Assembly (NCBI GenBank): GCA_022572625.1
Contig: JACZVN010000042.1
Location: 1-5,094 of the forward strand
Direction of reading: 5' to 3'
DNA from: Patescibacteria group bacterium
GTDB taxonomy: Bacteria > Patescibacteriota > Patescibacteriia > UBA2591 > UBA6264
DNA length: 5,094 bases
In this document: one piece after another, positions 4,687 to 5,094 of the stretch
Position numbering within the stretch: the stretch's first letter is position 1
How the letters are laid out: each line of letters starts with the position of its first letter
Program-made: the position numbers and the translations under genes
Notes under the pieces: generated by a model
What the model saw: only the letters and a program-made list of their open reading frames with translations
What the model was told of the DNA's origin: nothing
Databases searched by the model: none

Positions 4687-5094
4687 ATGGCAAAAAATAA
4701 CTTGGAAATTGGTTTAGCTTTTAACGATGTTTTAATTGTACCTAAATATTCGGCTATTTCTTCTCGCCGAAGCATTGATTTACAAACGCGATTTTCTCGC
4801 CGGATTAAAATAAATATTCCGATTGTCAGCGCCAATATGGATACGGTGACTGAATCAAAAATGGCCATTGCTATGGCTCAGGCTGGTGGCTTAGGCATTA
4901 TTCACAAAAATATGCCTGATGTGGCTCAAGTGGCGGAAGTTAAAAAAGTGAAAACCAAAGGCTTATTAGTTGGTGGTTCTGTATCAGTTGGCGAAATCGC
5001 CATTAAACGAGCTAAGATGCTAGTTAAAGCTGGAGCCGACGTGATAGTTATTGACGTAGCTCACGGACACTTTATTAAAGTAGCCGAAACTATA
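4687..5094 (+). CDS. guaB: IMP dehydrogenase/GMP reductase family protein without CBS domains, partial
   Basis: The first 136 residues of an IMPDH/GMPR TIM-barrel enzyme; the gene runs off the right edge. IMPDH oxidises IMP to XMP with NAD+, the committed step to GMP. Recognisable parts are [13 protein letters not shown] (10-22), [15 protein letters not shown] (43-57), [18 protein letters not shown] (59-76), and VIDVAHGH (121-128, the cofactor-side Asp region). Canonical IMPDH has a pair of CBS domains of about 120 residues between KVK and the RVGAAV-like strand. Here KKVK (86-89) runs straight into [11 protein letters not shown] (92-102), so the regulatory CBS insertion is absent. The wording around IIHKNM is IMPDH-like more than GMP reductase-like, but the catalytic Cys loop that would help decide lies outside the window, so the symbol is provisional. 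The ATG start fits the family N-terminus. Confidence 0.85.
   Translation, partial: MAKNNLEIGLAFNDVLIVPKYSAISSRRSIDLQTRFSRRIKINIPIVSANMDTVTESKMAIAMAQAGGLGIIHKNMPDVAQVAEVKKVKTKGLLVGGSVSVGEIAIKRAKMLVKAGADVIVIDVAHGHFIKVAETI

Noticed and set aside
4671..4868. Minus-strand frame of 65 codons opposite the guaB-like gene
   Set aside because: Antisense to strongly conserved IMPDH motifs.
1..5094. CRISPR array, tRNA, rRNA, insertion sequence or tandem repeat array
   Set aside because: No regularly spaced repeats, cloverleaf, transposase or terminal inverted repeats were seen on reading both strands.

Overview
The window is AT-rich (GC roughly one third), with short intergenic gaps and lysine/isoleucine-rich proteins. 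It reads as a piece of a small-genome bacterium. The gene types (a lone PspC protein, a cohesin-domain membrane protein, a short stand-alone Ada-like zinc domain, an IMP dehydrogenase without CBS domains) and the near absence of Shine-Dalgarno sites suggest a Candidate Phyla Radiation (Patescibacteria) lineage. That placement is inferred from style and not proven. The standard genetic code fits: UAG ends dcd and the cohesin gene, UAA ends the others, and no in-frame UGA is seen.

Layout from left to right. A minus-strand gene of unknown function starts near 68-77 and leaves the window at base 1. A divergent, very AT-rich intergenic region (about 78-239) holds a perfect DnaA box and a consensus sigma-70 promoter for dcd (dCTP deaminase, 240-800). 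A small PspC-domain membrane protein follows (849-1166) with its own promoter-like signal, and then a strong hairpin terminator (1226-1252).

The central block (1289-4269) looks like one transcription unit. It holds a cytosolic PAS histidine kinase split by an in-frame TAG at 1862-1864, a single-domain response regulator (2483-2854), and a membrane-anchored extracellular protein with a cohesin domain, Ig-like repeats and a cytoplasmic coiled-coil tail (2854-4269). The last two genes overlap by one base. An AT-rich hairpin and a promoter-like signal follow.

Next is a small Ada-type zinc-domain protein (GTG start at 4343, the only strong Shine-Dalgarno site in the window) that ends in a terminator hairpin (4581-4614). 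The window closes with the first 136 codons of an IMP dehydrogenase/GMP reductase family gene (from 4687) that lacks the CBS insertion.

Functionally, dcd and the guaB-like gene are nucleotide metabolism. The kinase, receiver and cohesin genes form a plausible envelope-signalling unit, whose kinase is either decaying or unusually split. Several starts sit 6-9 bases after a -10 box, which suggests leaderless transcripts.
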